Assembly: GCA_017436135.1 (NCBI GenBank)
Contig: JAFSDQ010000019.1
Location: 1-57,256 of the forward strand
Source: Clostridia bacterium
GTDB lineage: Bacteria > Bacillota_A > Clostridia > Monoglobales > Monoglobaceae
Direction of reading: 5' to 3'
Length of the DNA stretch: 57,256 nucleotides
Numbering within the stretch: position 1 is the first letter of the stretch; the number at the start of each line of letters is the position of its first letter. The notes below the pieces were generated by a model. That model saw only the letters and a list, made by a program, of their open reading frames with translations, was not told the origin of the DNA and did no database searches. This document shows, one piece after another, positions 41,026 to 50,166 of this stretch. A program made the translations under genes and the position numbers.

Positions 41026-42393
41026 TTAAAAATTAAAATATGCCTTTGCGTTCTCAAAAGAAACACCCTTAACAATTTTTTCTAAATATTCGGGGTCGTT
41101 GGGATATTCTCCTGCGTCTACCCAGGTGCCTATCAGGTTACAGAATATTCTTCTGAAATATTCGTGTCTTGGGTATGAAACAAAGCTTCTGGAGTCTGTA
41201 AGCATACCGACAAATTTGCCCAGCATACCAAGGTTTGCAAGAGCTGTCATCTGTGCCACCATTCCGTCACGGTTGTCATTGAACCACCAGCCCGAGCCGA
41301 ATTGGATTTTGCCTTGAACAGGGCCTCTCTGGAAGTTACCCAGCATTGTACCAAGAACATAATTATCCTTGGGGTTCAAGGTGTAGAGGATTGTCTTTGG
41401 CAGAGAATCTTCGCTGTCCAGATTGTTAAGAAATGCAGAGAGATTTTCTGCAATGCACAGGTCATTGATACTGTCAAAGCCCGTATCGGGACCCAGTTTT
41501 TTAAGCATTTTTGTATTGTTGTTACGAAGAGCGCCGATATGAATCTGCATTGTCCAGCCAAGGCGAGAGTATTCAATAGCGCACTCACGGATAACAGCTG
41601 TCTTGAATATATCAATTTCATTGGAGGAGAGCTCTCCTCCGTTCATTTTCTTTTCAAACACAGCGCTTGCATCTCCCAATGCAAAGGGAACATAGTCAAG
41701 GGCGTGGTCAGAAAGACGGCAACCGTTTTCGTGGAAGTATGCAATTTTCTCTTTTATCCATTTAATAAGAGCAGAGTAGCTGTCAATTCCGTTGTCTTTG
41801 ATATAGCCCTCAAACCATTCCTTGTCAATATTTACAGCCTTATCGGGACGGAAGGTGGGAAGAACCTTTGTGCCAAAGCCGTCAGCCTTTATCTGCTTAT
41901 GAAATCTTAAATCATCAGCAGGGTCGTCCGTTGTACATATAATATCCACATTTGATTTTGAAATCAAGGCTTTTGCAGAAAAGTCGTCACCTTTGAGCTT
42001 TTCGTTACAGATATCCCAGATTTCCTTTGCGGTTTTATCGGAAAGAGGAATATCAATATCAAAATATCTTTTAAGCTCAAGAGCGGTCCAGTGGTAGAGA
42101 GGGTTGCCGATAAGATAGGGCATAGCACTTGCAAAGCCAACCCATTTTTCGTAGCTGTCCCCGTCTCCTGTGATAAGCTCTTCATCAATACCAAAGGTTC
42201 TCATTTGACGCCATTTGTAATGGTCGCCTCCCAGGAACAAATCATAGGTGTCTTTAAATTTATAGTCGGTTGCAATCATCTCGGGTACAAGATGACAATG
42301 ATAGTCGATTATAGGCATATCCTTTGAGTAATCAAAGAAAAGCTTTTTGCCAGTTTCACTTGTAAACATAAAATTATCGTTAATAATTCCCAT
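41026..42393 (-). CDS. uxaC: uronate isomerase (glucuronate/galacturonate isomerase)
   Basis: Amidohydrolase-fold enzyme of 455 residues that turns D-glucuronate into D-fructuronate and D-galacturonate into D-tagaturonate. The zinc motif is IDYHCHLVPE with His32 and His34; LFLGGDHYKWRQMRTFGI and GDGDSYEKW are diagnostic for UxaC, as is the C-terminal RSFVSYPRHEYFRRIFC with the catalytic Arg/His/Tyr. Last gene of the leftward uxaB-uxaA-uxaC operon, 11 bases after uxaA. It supplies both the UxuB/UxuA branch at 27-29 kb and the UxaB/UxaA branch here. Confidence 0.96.
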   Translation of the reverse strand: MGIINDNFMFTSETGKKLFFDYSKDMPIIDYHCHLVPEMIATDYKFKDTYDLFLGGDHYKWRQMRTFGIDEELITGDGDSYEKWVGFASAMPYLIGNPLYHWTALELKRYFDIDIPLSDKTAKEIWDICNEKLKGDDFSAKALISKSNVDIICTTDDPADDLRFHKQIKADGFGTKVLPTFRPDKAVNIDKEWFEGYIKDNGIDSYSALIKWIKEKIAYFHENGCRLSDHALDYVPFALGDASAVFEKKMNGGELSSNEIDIFKTAVIRECAIEYSRLGWTMQIHIGALRNNNTKMLKKLGPDTGFDSINDLCIAENLSAFLNNLDSEDSLPKTILYTLNPKDNYVLGTMLGNFQRGPVQGKIQFGSGWWFNDNRDGMVAQMTALANLGMLGKFVGMLTDSRSFVSYPRHEYFRRIFCNLIGTWVDAGEYPNDPEYLEKIVKGVSFENAKAYFNF

Positions 42394-42404
42394 TTTATTA
42401 CCTC

Positions 42405-43784
42405 CTAAAGCACAATGCCGTCTTTAAATATTGATATTTCTCTGTAGTTATTTATTTCGTTCTTCGTTTCTTCTCCCGATGCAACCTTGCACAGATAATC
42501 AAGGAACTCATCTGTAAGAGTATCCATATCCTTGCCGTTTATAAGGGGTGATGCATCAAAGTCAATCCAGTTTGTCTTTCTTTTTGCAAGGCTGTGGTTG
42601 GTGGCAACCTTAACCGTGGGTACAGGTGCGCCAACGGGAGTGCCTCTGCCTGTGGTAAAGAGAATAATGTGTACTCCTGCTGCAGTAAGATTTGTTATTG
42701 CCACAATATCGTTGCCCGGACCATTGAGAAGAGAAAGTCCGTTTTTGGAAATAACATCACCATAGTCAAGGACATCAACAACCTGACTGATGCCGCCTTT
42801 TTGAACACAGCCAAGGGATTTTTCTTCAAGAGTGGTTATTCCCCCTGCTTTATTTCCCGGGGAAGGATTTTCGTAAATAACCTGATTATGCCGTGTAAAG
42901 TAGTCCTTGAAATCATTTATAAGAGAAACGGTTTTATCAAACAGCTCCTTTGTGGGGCATCTTTGCATTAAAAGATGCTCTGCCCCAAACATTTCGGGGA
43001 CCTCGGTTAAAATACAGCTTCCTCCATAGGATATAAGTCTGTCCGAGAGGGAGCCAACAAGAGGATTTGCGGTAATTCCGCTGTAGCCGTCGCTTCCACC
43101 GCATTTGAGCCCAACCTTGAGTCTGGATATGGGCACAGGAGTTCTCTCAAACTTTGAGGCATAATTTTTTAACTCATTTATAATGCGTATGCCCTCGCTG
43201 ACTTCATCGTCAAAGTCCTGGGCATTCATAAACTTTACTCTGCTTGGGTTATATTCTCCTAAAACCTTTTTAAACTCTCCAATATTGTTGTTTTCACAGC
43301 CAAGACCTAAAACCAGCACTCCTGCGGCGTTAGGGTGGTTTACAAGACCTTTAAGTATAAGCTGTGTGGTTTTTTGGTCATCTCCCAGCTGGGAGCAGCC
43401 AAAGGGATGCTCGAAGGAAATAGCCCCTGTCATTTCGGAGAGCTTTTTGGATAGCTTGTTTACACAGCCTACTGTATTTATAATCCAGATTTCGTTTCTG
43501 ATACCCACCTCTCCGTTTTCACGAATATAGCCCATAAAGGTTTTATCGCTGTCAATATGGGTAATGGGGGTGTATTGAGGATTATAGACATATTCAATGT
43601 TACCGCTTAAATTTGTTTTCATATTGTGGCTGTGAACATGCTCCCCCTTTTTTATGTCACAAATTGCGTGGCCTATGGGGTTGCCGTACTTGATGATGTC
43701 CTCACCGCTTTTTATATCAAAACGGGCGTATTTGTGTCCGTCCTCTAAATTTACCTCTACATTGTCAAGCTTATTTATTAACAT
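42405..43784 (-). CDS. uxaA: altronate dehydratase
   Basis: Converts D-altronate to 2-keto-3-deoxygluconate; Fe-dependent; 459 residues. The ATG 43784 is preferred because AGGTGG lies seven bases upstream; the frame is open 21 bases further. The N-terminal SAF domain (about 1-65) contains DIKSGEDIIKYGNPIGHA; the C-terminal UxaA domain contains FEHPFGCSQLGDD, GLKCGGSDGYSGITANP and TGRGTPVGAPVPTVK, with conserved Cys and His residues. The first 14 bases overlap the end of uxaB, so translation is coupled. Confidence 0.95.
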   Translation of the reverse strand: MLINKLDNVEVNLEDGHKYARFDIKSGEDIIKYGNPIGHAICDIKKGEHVHSHNMKTNLSGNIEYVYNPQYTPITHIDSDKTFMGYIRENGEVGIRNEIWIINTVGCVNKLSKKLSEMTGAISFEHPFGCSQLGDDQKTTQLILKGLVNHPNAAGVLVLGLGCENNNIGEFKKVLGEYNPSRVKFMNAQDFDDEVSEGIRIINELKNYASKFERTPVPISRLKVGLKCGGSDGYSGITANPLVGSLSDRLISYGGSCILTEVPEMFGAEHLLMQRCPTKELFDKTVSLINDFKDYFTRHNQVIYENPSPGNKAGGITTLEEKSLGCVQKGGISQVVDVLDYGDVISKNGLSLLNGPGNDIVAITNLTAAGVHIILFTTGRGTPVGAPVPTVKVATNHSLAKRKTNWIDFDASPLINGKDMDTLTDEFLDYLCKVASGEETKNEINNYREISIFKDGIVL

Positions 43785-45066
43785 ATTTTTCCACCTCGTC
43801 TGCAAGATAGGATAAATCCTCGCCCCAGAAATCAGTGTTGCCTAAAATTTCGGGAATGGTAGCGGTTTTCATAAATTCCATAACCTTTGAATCATCATTG
43901 GGGGTGCCAACCTTGTAGAATTCTATAAGCTTTGCAAAGGAGAAAATAAGGTTTTTCGGCATTTCGCCTTTGCGGTTTATGTATTCCTGAAGTGAGGGAA
44001 GAACCCTTACCTTAAACTTGCTTACGGAATTCAAAGAAATTGATGCACACAGATGGCGGATAAAGGGATTCTGAAATCTTTCAAAAACATTGTCTGCATA
44101 ATCCAAAAGCTCGCTCTCGGGCAAATCAAGCGTGGGAATAATCTCGTCGTAAACGCACTTTTTGACAAAAGAACTCATATTTTCGTCGTTCATACAATCA
44201 CCGACAGTTTCAATTCCCTCAAGCATGGCATAGGGAATCATAGATGTATGGGCGCCGTTGAGAATACGAACCTTGCGGGTTCTGTAGCGCTCTAGATTAT
44301 CAGTAACAATAATATTAAGGTCTGTCTTATCAAAGGGGAATTCCTTTGTGATTTCCTTCGGGCCCTCAATTACCCAAAGATGGAAAAGCTCACTTGTGTT
44401 GAGCATATTGTCCTCATAGCCAAGGTCTATATCCTCTCCCTTGGGGTAGCCTGTAACAATTCTGTCAACCAGAGTATTGTAGAAAATGTTGTCATTTTTT
44501 ACCCAGTTTATAAAGTCGCCTCCATAGCCCCATTTATCGGCATATTTTAAAATATATTCACGGAGAGTTGTGCCGTTTTTGTCAATAAGCTCACATGGGA
44601 GAAAAATAAAACCCTTAAGCCCTAAATCAAAACGCTTTTTAAGAAGCATAGTAACCTTTGCGGGAAATGTCACGTTGGGTGCGTTATCAGGAATGTCTGC
44701 CTCGTTATATGCAATTCCTGATTCTGTTGTATTAGAAACAACAAATCTGAAATCAGGATTTTCTGCAAGAGAGAGGTATGCATCAAAATCACGGTAAGGC
44801 TGAACGGTTCTTGAAATACTGTCAACCAGCTTCTTTTCTACAGTTGGTACACCGTTTTTCATTCCGCGCATGATGTGGGTGTAGACACAATTTTGTTCCT
44901 CAAGTTTGTCACACATACCCATTTCGATTGGCTGAACAACAACCACACCTGCGTTAAAATCTGTATTTTCGTTTGTTACCTGAATTATCCAATCCACAAA
45001 ACCCCGAAGAAATCCCCCTTCGCCAAACTGAATAACCTTTTCGCATCTTGTTGGTTTGTTAAACAT
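43771..45066 (-). CDS. uxaB: tagaturonate reductase (altronate oxidoreductase)
   Basis: NAD-dependent long-chain mannitol-dehydrogenase-type enzyme of 431 residues that reduces D-tagaturonate to D-altronate. The start ATG 45066 has TTGGAGG seven bases upstream; a TTG at 45081 is part of that site. VIQFGEGGFLRGFVDWII (about 11-28) is the dinucleotide-binding region, RKVRILNGAHTSMIPYAMLEG the catalytic centre with the conserved His. This signature separates UxaB from the SDR-type UxuB at 28 kb. First gene of the leftward operon with a consensus promoter at 45096-45124. Confidence 0.94.
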   Translation of the reverse strand: MFNKPTRCEKVIQFGEGGFLRGFVDWIIQVTNENTDFNAGVVVVQPIEMGMCDKLEEQNCVYTHIMRGMKNGVPTVEKKLVDSISRTVQPYRDFDAYLSLAENPDFRFVVSNTTESGIAYNEADIPDNAPNVTFPAKVTMLLKKRFDLGLKGFIFLPCELIDKNGTTLREYILKYADKWGYGGDFINWVKNDNIFYNTLVDRIVTGYPKGEDIDLGYEDNMLNTSELFHLWVIEGPKEITKEFPFDKTDLNIIVTDNLERYRTRKVRILNGAHTSMIPYAMLEGIETVGDCMNDENMSSFVKKCVYDEIIPTLDLPESELLDYADNVFERFQNPFIRHLCASISLNSVSKFKVRVLPSLQEYINRKGEMPKNLIFSFAKLIEFYKVGTPNDDSKVMEFMKTATIPEILGNTDFWGEDLSYLADEVEKYVNK

Positions 45067-45095
45067 GTTAAATTCCTCCAAACATTGTTATTATA

Positions 45096-45124
45096 ATATT
45101 ACAATAAATTTTATACACAGTCAA
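45096..45124 (-). promoter_or_regulatory. uxaB: uxaB operon promoter
   Basis: Minus strand TTGACT (complement of 45119-45124), 17-base spacer, TAATAT (complement of 45096-45101), about 30 bases before the start. Confidence 0.82.
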
Positions 45125-45255
45125 ATATTTTTTAGTTTTTTAACACATTTTAAAAAATGCTCCCCACTAAATAATATTATTTATATTTTATAATGGATTT
45201 TTAGTATTTTCCTTTAAAAAAATGATTGTTTTACATAAAAACAAGAAAAAATTGC

Positions 45256-45284
45256 TTGAAATACTTTAAATATTGTGTTATGCT
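45256..45284 (+). promoter_or_regulatory. promoter of the uxa-linked AraC gene
   Basis: TTGAAA (45256-45261), 17-base spacer, TATGCT (45279-45284). The stretch 45125-45255 between the two divergent promoters is very AT-rich; I see no clear operator in it. Confidence 0.65.
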
Positions 45285-45305
45285 GATAAAAATGGGGGTG
45301 GATTT

Positions 45306-46115
45306 ATGTATGGCAAGGTGTTTGAAAACCAGATATTTTCATATAACAAGGTAACAAACAGACGGTCATTTATGGAAGATTTTCATTACCATACGAATTA
45401 CGAGCTTTACTATCTTATAGACGGTACTACGAAATATATCATAGGCGACGAGGCATTTCGGGTACAGTCGGGGGATTTTGTTTTTGTGCCAAAGAGTATA
45501 CCCCATAAAACCGATAGTGAGGAGTGTTTGCATAACGAAAGGCTTCTTGTAAGCTTTGATGATTCTGTGTTTGAGGGGGATATGTCAGTTGTTCTGGAGG
45601 AGCTGTCACGAGAGAAACTGATAGCTGTTGACAAGAATAATCTTACTGATATAACAGAGCTTTTACAAAAACTGCAAATGGAATATTACAACAACTACCC
45701 TTATAAGGAAATTGTTTTTAAAAATTATGTAAGAGAGCTTTTAACGCTTATTTGCAGATATCGCTCTAAAGAAAAACAGATTATCTCTGATTCAGACAGG
45801 ATAATCTATGAGATAGCAGACTACATATCAGCTAATTTTTCGGAGGAATTAAGCCTTGAAATGTTGAGTAAAAGATTTACAATAAGCAAGGGACAGCTTT
45901 CCCGTAAATTTCGGAGTGTAATGGGTACGGGCCTTAACGAATACATTCGATATATCAGGATATTGAACGGAGAAAGGCTTTTAAGAGATACCGGATTATC
46001 TGTAACCGAAGTAGCGGAGCGGTGCGGTTTTAATGACAGCAATTATTTTTCGGCAGTTTTTAAGGGGGCAATGGGAATAACCCCTTTGCAATACAGAAAA
46101 ATCAGCAAAATTTAA
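45306..46115 (+). CDS. AraC-family transcriptional regulator (uxa-linked)
   Basis: A 269-residue regulator; the ATG 45306 follows GGGGGTGG and an upstream in-frame ATG at 45273 would lie in the promoter. The N-terminal cupin contains FHYHTNYELYYLIDGTTKYI and VQSGDFVFVPKSIPHK; the C-terminal double HTH has LSLEMLSKRFTISKGQLSRKFR and SVTEVAERCGFNDSNYFSAVFK. It is divergent from uxaB-uxaA-uxaC and is the obvious candidate to sense galacturonate or tagaturonate for that operon. Confidence 0.91.
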   Translation: MYGKVFENQIFSYNKVTNRRSFMEDFHYHTNYELYYLIDGTTKYIIGDEAFRVQSGDFVFVPKSIPHKTDSEECLHNERLLVSFDDSVFEGDMSVVLEELSREKLIAVDKNNLTDITELLQKLQMEYYNNYPYKEIVFKNYVRELLTLICRYRSKEKQIISDSDRIIYEIADYISANFSEELSLEMLSKRFTISKGQLSRKFRSVMGTGLNEYIRYIRILNGERLLRDTGLSVTEVAERCGFNDSNYFSAVFKGAMGITPLQYRKISKI

Positions 46116-46137
46116 TATTAAAAAATTATTACGGGCA

Positions 46138-46187
46138 TTGATTTTTAAAGAGATATAATATATAATGATTTCATTAAAAATGAAATC
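46138..46187 (+). promoter_or_regulatory. promoter and inverted repeat upstream of the second Gfo/Idh gene
   Basis: TTGATT (46138-46143), 17-base spacer, TATAAT (46161-46166). The inverted repeat GATTTCAT (46167-46174) / ATGAAATC (46180-46187) falls on the expected transcription start, an operator position. Confidence 0.65.
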
Positions 46188-46238
46188 AAGGAATTGCGCT
46201 TTGTGCATTATAAAGGCAATTCAATTCATATAGTGTAG

Positions 46239-46260
46239 GGACCGGCGTCCTCGACGGTCC
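46239..46260. repeat. GGACCG...CGGTCC intergenic hairpin
   Basis: GGACCG (46239-46244) / CGGTCC (46255-46260) within TGTAGGGACCGGCGTCC, a GC-rich island in an AT-rich leader. The TGTAGGG-plus-hairpin form resembles dispersed intergenic repeats of gut Firmicutes. Confidence 0.5.
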
Positions 46261-46353
46261 GCTTCCGAGAATTCATGGATGAAATCCAATTCATGACAAT
46301 GACGGTTGTCGATTCATTAAATGGAGAAAGATATGAGGACAGGGAGTTTTTTT

Positions 46354-47370
46354 ATGAAGGTGTATAATGTAGCGATTATAGGGTGCGGACAAATGGGCAA
46401 GGTTCATTTGGAGCACATATATTTTAAACCGGAGGTAAATATTATTTGCGCTTGTGACAATAACCCTGAAAAAGCAGAGGTGTTTATGCGTAAATATAAT
46501 GCTCGATATATTGAAACGGATGCAGAAAAATGTATTTCAAGACCTGACGTGGACATTGTTATAATAGCAACCTATCCCTCGACACATCTTGAGCTTTTAA
46601 AGCTATGCATAAAGCATAAAAAGCATGTTATATGCGAAAAACCAATTGCTTCAAATTTAGAGGATGGACGTGAGTTTGTAAGACTTGTAAAGGAAAACCC
46701 TGATGTAAAGGTTTTAATCGGGCACCTGCTTCGGCATAATGCCACCTATAAGAGGGTGGCACAGATGATACATGACGGGGCAATAGGAAAGCCGATTATT
46801 ATGAGAATGTCCCACAATCAGCACACAATGAATTGGGAAAGATACAAAAAACTGATAGAAGAAACTGCCCCCATTGTGGATTGCGGTGTTCACTATGTGG
46901 ATATTATGCAATGGTTTACAGGGGCAAAGATTGTGGATGTTTCGGGTATAGGAATGCGCACAGATGATGATGTACCCGAGGGTAAGAATAATTATGAAAT
47001 GCTGACGGCAAAGCTGGCAGACGGCTCGGTAGGATTTTATGAGTCAGGCTGGACCAAGGCTATATCCTCCAGCAATACAAAGGAGTTTGTAGGTCCCAAG
47101 GGCAGTATAAAGATTATTTATCAAAAGGACAGGATTGCTCATGTTGAGGAGGGGGATCTGATAGAATATTACTGCCTTGAAGATAAGAGCTATCGCTCTA
47201 TCAATGTGGAGTCTAACCGACAACCCACTGATGCACAGCTCGACTATCTTATAAAAATGATAGAAGAGGATGTTCCTGCTGTTCCTACCATTGATGAGGT
47301 TATGTCAAGCTTTGAAACTGTGCTTAAAGCAGAGGAAATAATTAAAGTCACAAGTAAAAATAAACAATAA
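46354..47370 (+). CDS. Gfo/Idh/MocA-family oxidoreductase (second paralogue)
   Basis: A 338-residue NAD(P)-dependent sugar dehydrogenase. I start at ATG 46354, with GGGAG eight bases upstream and the standard N-terminus MKVYNVAIIGCGQMGKVH; ATGs at 46321 and 46333 are alternatives. The catalytic Lys is in ICEKPIASN and the substrate motif is IVDCGVHYVDIMQWFTG. It shows little similarity in the C-terminal half to the Gfo/Idh protein at 31 kb, so the substrate should differ. It follows the uxa-linked AraC gene by about 240 bases with its own promoter; rubrerythrin starts 24 bases after its stop. Confidence 0.87.
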   Translation: MKVYNVAIIGCGQMGKVHLEHIYFKPEVNIICACDNNPEKAEVFMRKYNARYIETDAEKCISRPDVDIVIIATYPSTHLELLKLCIKHKKHVICEKPIASNLEDGREFVRLVKENPDVKVLIGHLLRHNATYKRVAQMIHDGAIGKPIIMRMSHNQHTMNWERYKKLIEETAPIVDCGVHYVDIMQWFTGAKIVDVSGIGMRTDDDVPEGKNNYEMLTAKLADGSVGFYESGWTKAISSSNTKEFVGPKGSIKIIYQKDRIAHVEEGDLIEYYCLEDKSYRSINVESNRQPTDAQLDYLIKMIEEDVPAVPTIDEVMSSFETVLKAEEIIKVTSKNKQ

Positions 47371-47394
47371 TTTTTATACCAAGGAGGAAGAAAG

Positions 47395-47928
47395 ATGAAT
47401 TTAAAAGGAACAAAAACAGAAAAAAATCTTATGGAGGCGTTTGCAGGGGAGAGTCAGGCAAGAAATAAATATACATATTTTGCTTCCGTTGCAAAAAAAG
47501 AGGGCTATCAACAAATTTCAGAGATTTTTGAAAAAACTGCAAATAATGAGAAAGAGCATGCAAAGCTTTGGTTCAAGGCTCTCGGCGAGCTGTCTGACAC
47601 AGCAAAAAACCTTCTCCACGCAGCAGAGGGCGAGAACTACGAATGGACAGATATGTACGACCGTTTTGCAAAGGATGCCGAGGAAGAAGGGTTTACTGCC
47701 CTTGCAGCACAGTTCAGAATGGTTGCTGCGATTGAAAAATCCCACGAGGAAAGATATCGTGCTCTTCTTAATAATGTGGAGATGAAAGCAGTATTTGAAA
47801 AGAGCGAAGAGGTTATGTGGGAATGCCGCAACTGCGGACACCTTGTTATAGGCAAAAAATCTCCCGAGCTTTGTCCTGTATGTGCTCATCCACAAAGCTA
47901 TTTCGAAGTAAGAAAAGAAAACTATTAA
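47395..47928 (+). CDS. rubrerythrin
   Basis: Non-heme diiron peroxidase of anaerobes, 177 residues. The ferritin-like four-helix domain carries two ExxH motifs (Glu52-His55 in NNEKEHAK and Glu113-His116 in AIEKSHEE) plus Glu19 in [11 protein letters not shown]. The C-terminal rubredoxin domain binds iron through Cys144/Cys147 (WECRNCGHL) and Cys160/Cys163 (LCPVCAH). Detoxifies hydrogen peroxide, implying an anaerobe. Strong AAGGAGG before the ATG; probably read with the upstream Gfo/Idh gene, though no functional link is apparent. Confidence 0.97.
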   Translation: MNLKGTKTEKNLMEAFAGESQARNKYTYFASVAKKEGYQQISEIFEKTANNEKEHAKLWFKALGELSDTAKNLLHAAEGENYEWTDMYDRFAKDAEEEGFTALAAQFRMVAAIEKSHEERYRALLNNVEMKAVFEKSEEVMWECRNCGHLVIGKKSPELCPVCAHPQSYFEVRKENY

Positions 47929-47948
47929 AAGTAAATATAAAGCACCTG

Positions 47949-47988
47949 AAAACGGCAAGTTTTTCAATATGAAAAACTTGCCGTTTTT
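47949..47988 (+). terminator. rubrerythrin terminator
   Basis: Perfect 17-bp stem (47949-47965 / 47971-47987) containing AACGGCAAG, AATAT loop, then T-rich sequence with a further ten-T run at 47992-48001. Confidence 0.93.
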
Positions 47989-48048
47989 TACTTTTTTTTT
48001 TTACTTTTTTGGTATCTTAATTTCTAAAATTAAAAAAAGGTTACATTT

Positions 48049-48112
48049 GTCAGTTTTCTATTGACTCCAAAAGCAAAATATGATATTATGCGGGCGAGTT
48101 TAGAAAACTGAC
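48049..48112 (+). promoter_or_regulatory. promoter of the three-paralogue operon inside a 12-bp inverted repeat
   Basis: TTGACT (48061-48066), 17-base spacer and TATTAT (48084-48089). GTCAGTTTTCTA (48049-48060) abuts the -35 and its exact complement TAGAAAACTGAC (48101-48112) lies just past the transcription start. The pair flanks the whole promoter, suggesting a repressor-bound loop or cooperative sites. GGAGG follows at 48119-48123. Confidence 0.75.
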
Positions 48113-48130
48113 GAATCCGGAGGTTGTATA

Positions 48131-49132
48131 ATGAGCAAAAAAGGAGATAAAATTTGGGCACTTTATGTTCCCCTTGCGTACTCCCTTGATGACGAAAAAA
48201 ATACGAATTTAGAGTTTGAAGATGATGTTTGGAATTATATTCTTGATGAAGGAGAAAAGGTTGGTATAAACACTATTGTACTGGAAATAAACAATGGTAT
48301 TGTTTTTCATTCCCACCCGGAAATTGCATCTCCTGATGCGTGGACTCATGCAAGACTAAAAAAGGAACTTGCAAAGTGCAGAGAAAAGGGTATTAAGGTT
48401 GTGCCTATGATGAACTTTGCATCTCCTCATGATGAATGGCTTTGCCAGTATCATCGTAAAATCTGTACTCCCGAATATTATCAGGTGTGCAATGATATTA
48501 TAAAGGAAGCCTATGAGATGTTTGAACATCCTGAATATATTCATATTGCAATGGACGAAGAGGATGCAAAGCATGTAAAGGGGCATGAGCTTGCAGTTTA
48601 CAGACAGGGCGAGCTTTATTGGCATGACCTTCGGTTCCTTATTGATTGTGTAAAGGCGACAGGCGCAAAACCCTGGATGTGGGCAGACCCGCTCTTTGAC
48701 CACCCGGAGGAGTATATGAAGAGATTTGACCCTGATGAAGCACTTCTCTCCCCCTGGTATTATAACTCCTTTAATAAGGAGAAGTGGACCCCCATTTCTT
48801 CAAGAGAGGTTTATCTTACCTACTACAACGAGGGTGATTATAAGGATATGGGAATTGAATATGTAGAAGAGGACCCATTCCTTGTAAGAGTAAGAGAGAT
48901 TGCGGTTCCTCTTCTTGAAAAAGGCTTCAGGTATGTCCCCTGTGCATCTGTTTGCAACAGATGTGATTATAACCATTCAGAGCTTATTGAATATTTCAAG
49001 ACCAATGCAACAGAGGAACAAATTCCGGGCTATATTACCGCTCCCTGGTCGGCAATTAACAAAGAAGGCGCTGAACGCTACAGGGAATCATTTAAGTTTT
49101 TTAAGGAAGCAATAAATAAATTTTATAAATAA
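48131..49132 (+). CDS. GH20-like TIM-barrel protein, tandem paralogue 1
   Basis: A 333-residue cytoplasmic protein without signal peptide. It reads as a glycoside-hydrolase-type barrel: NTIVLEINNGIVFHSHPEIA as strand 2, KVVPMMNFASPHDEWL as strand 3, and YIHIAMDEEDAKH as strand 4 with an Asp-Glu-Glu-Asp cluster where GH20 enzymes have their catalytic Asp-Glu; GAKPWMWADPLFDHP and SPWYYNSF follow. The same Asp-Glu position is seen in the true GH20 at 8.7 kb (GMDEAH), but overall similarity is weak, so activity is inferred. It is the most diverged of three tandem copies (by eye about 55-60 percent identical to the others). Confidence 0.7.
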   Translation: MSKKGDKIWALYVPLAYSLDDEKNTNLEFEDDVWNYILDEGEKVGINTIVLEINNGIVFHSHPEIASPDAWTHARLKKELAKCREKGIKVVPMMNFASPHDEWLCQYHRKICTPEYYQVCNDIIKEAYEMFEHPEYIHIAMDEEDAKHVKGHELAVYRQGELYWHDLRFLIDCVKATGAKPWMWADPLFDHPEEYMKRFDPDEALLSPWYYNSFNKEKWTPISSREVYLTYYNEGDYKDMGIEYVEEDPFLVRVREIAVPLLEKGFRYVPCASVCNRCDYNHSELIEYFKTNATEEQIPGYITAPWSAINKEGAERYRESFKFFKEAINKFYK

Positions 49133-49147
49133 AAGGAGATTTTAACT

Positions 49148-50149
49148 ATGTCAAAGAAACAAGAAAAAATGTGGGCGTTGCTTGTTCATCTCAGTATGAG
49201 CCAATGGGCTGTAAAGTATGATGAACTGCCCTTTGATGACGAGTTGTGGGATTATATTTTAGAGGAATCGGCAAAATCAGGGGTTAACACAATTGTTTTG
49301 GATGTAGGCGACGGTATTGAGTTTGGCAGTCATCCGGAGATTGCAACAAAGGGCGCATGGACAAGAGAACGCACCCGCAGGGAGGTTGCAAGATGCAAGG
49401 AATTAGGAATTGCCCTTATTCCAAAGCTTAACTTTGCATCACCTCACGATATTTGGCTTGGAGAATATCACTGGAAGCTCTCAACTCCCGAATATTACAG
49501 AGTGTGCAATGATTTGATTAAAGAAGTATACGAGATTTTTGACCACCCTGAATATATTCATCTCGGTATGGACGAAGAAGATGCAAAACACGTAAAGGGA
49601 CATGAGCTTGCAGTATACAGACAAGGCGAGCTTTATTGGCACGATATTCGTTTCTATGTTGATTGCGTAAAGGATACAGGTGCAAAGCCCTGGATGTGGT
49701 CCTGTCCTCTCTTTGATCATCCCGAAGAATACAAGGCACACTTTGATGCAGATGAGGTAATCCTCTCACCCTGGTATTATAACGCATTCAGAAAAGAGCA
49801 TTGGACTCCTGTTTCCTCAAGAGAAGTATATGTTACATACTACAACGAAGCAGAATACAAGGATATGAATATCCAGTTCGTAGAAGAAGACCCGTTCCTT
49901 GTAAACTTCAGAAAGGTCGCTCTTCCCCTTATGAAAGAGGGGTATAAGTATGTGCCATCTGCATCAACCTGCAACAAGTGCGATTACAATACAGAGGATT
50001 TGGTAGAGTATTTCAAGGATAATGCACCTGATAATCAGGTTGTTGGATTTATTACAGCTCCATGGAAAAAAACTTTGATGGAGAACAAGGAGGATTTTGA
50101 TAAGTCCCTGAAGTTCTTAAAAGAAGCAAGAGAAAAATTCTATAAGTAA
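49148..50149 (+). CDS. GH20-like TIM-barrel protein, tandem paralogue 2
   Basis: 333 residues, aligned end to end with paralogue 3 (by eye about 80 percent identical) and less closely with paralogue 1. The cluster Asp142-Glu143-Glu144-Asp145 in HLGMDEEDAKH is retained, as are NFASPHDIWLGEYH and PWMWSCPLFDHPEE. A near-C-terminal CNKCDYN replaces CNRCDYN of copy 1. Fifteen bases and AAAAGGAG separate it from copy 1, so it is read from the same promoter. Retention of the acidic cluster suggests all copies are functional with different substrate preferences. Confidence 0.7.
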   Translation: MSKKQEKMWALLVHLSMSQWAVKYDELPFDDELWDYILEESAKSGVNTIVLDVGDGIEFGSHPEIATKGAWTRERTRREVARCKELGIALIPKLNFASPHDIWLGEYHWKLSTPEYYRVCNDLIKEVYEIFDHPEYIHLGMDEEDAKHVKGHELAVYRQGELYWHDIRFYVDCVKDTGAKPWMWSCPLFDHPEEYKAHFDADEVILSPWYYNAFRKEHWTPVSSREVYVTYYNEAEYKDMNIQFVEEDPFLVNFRKVALPLMKEGYKYVPSASTCNKCDYNTEDLVEYFKDNAPDNQVVGFITAPWKKTLMENKEDFDKSLKFLKEAREKFYK

Positions 50150-50166
50150 AAAGAGGGTTAAATATC

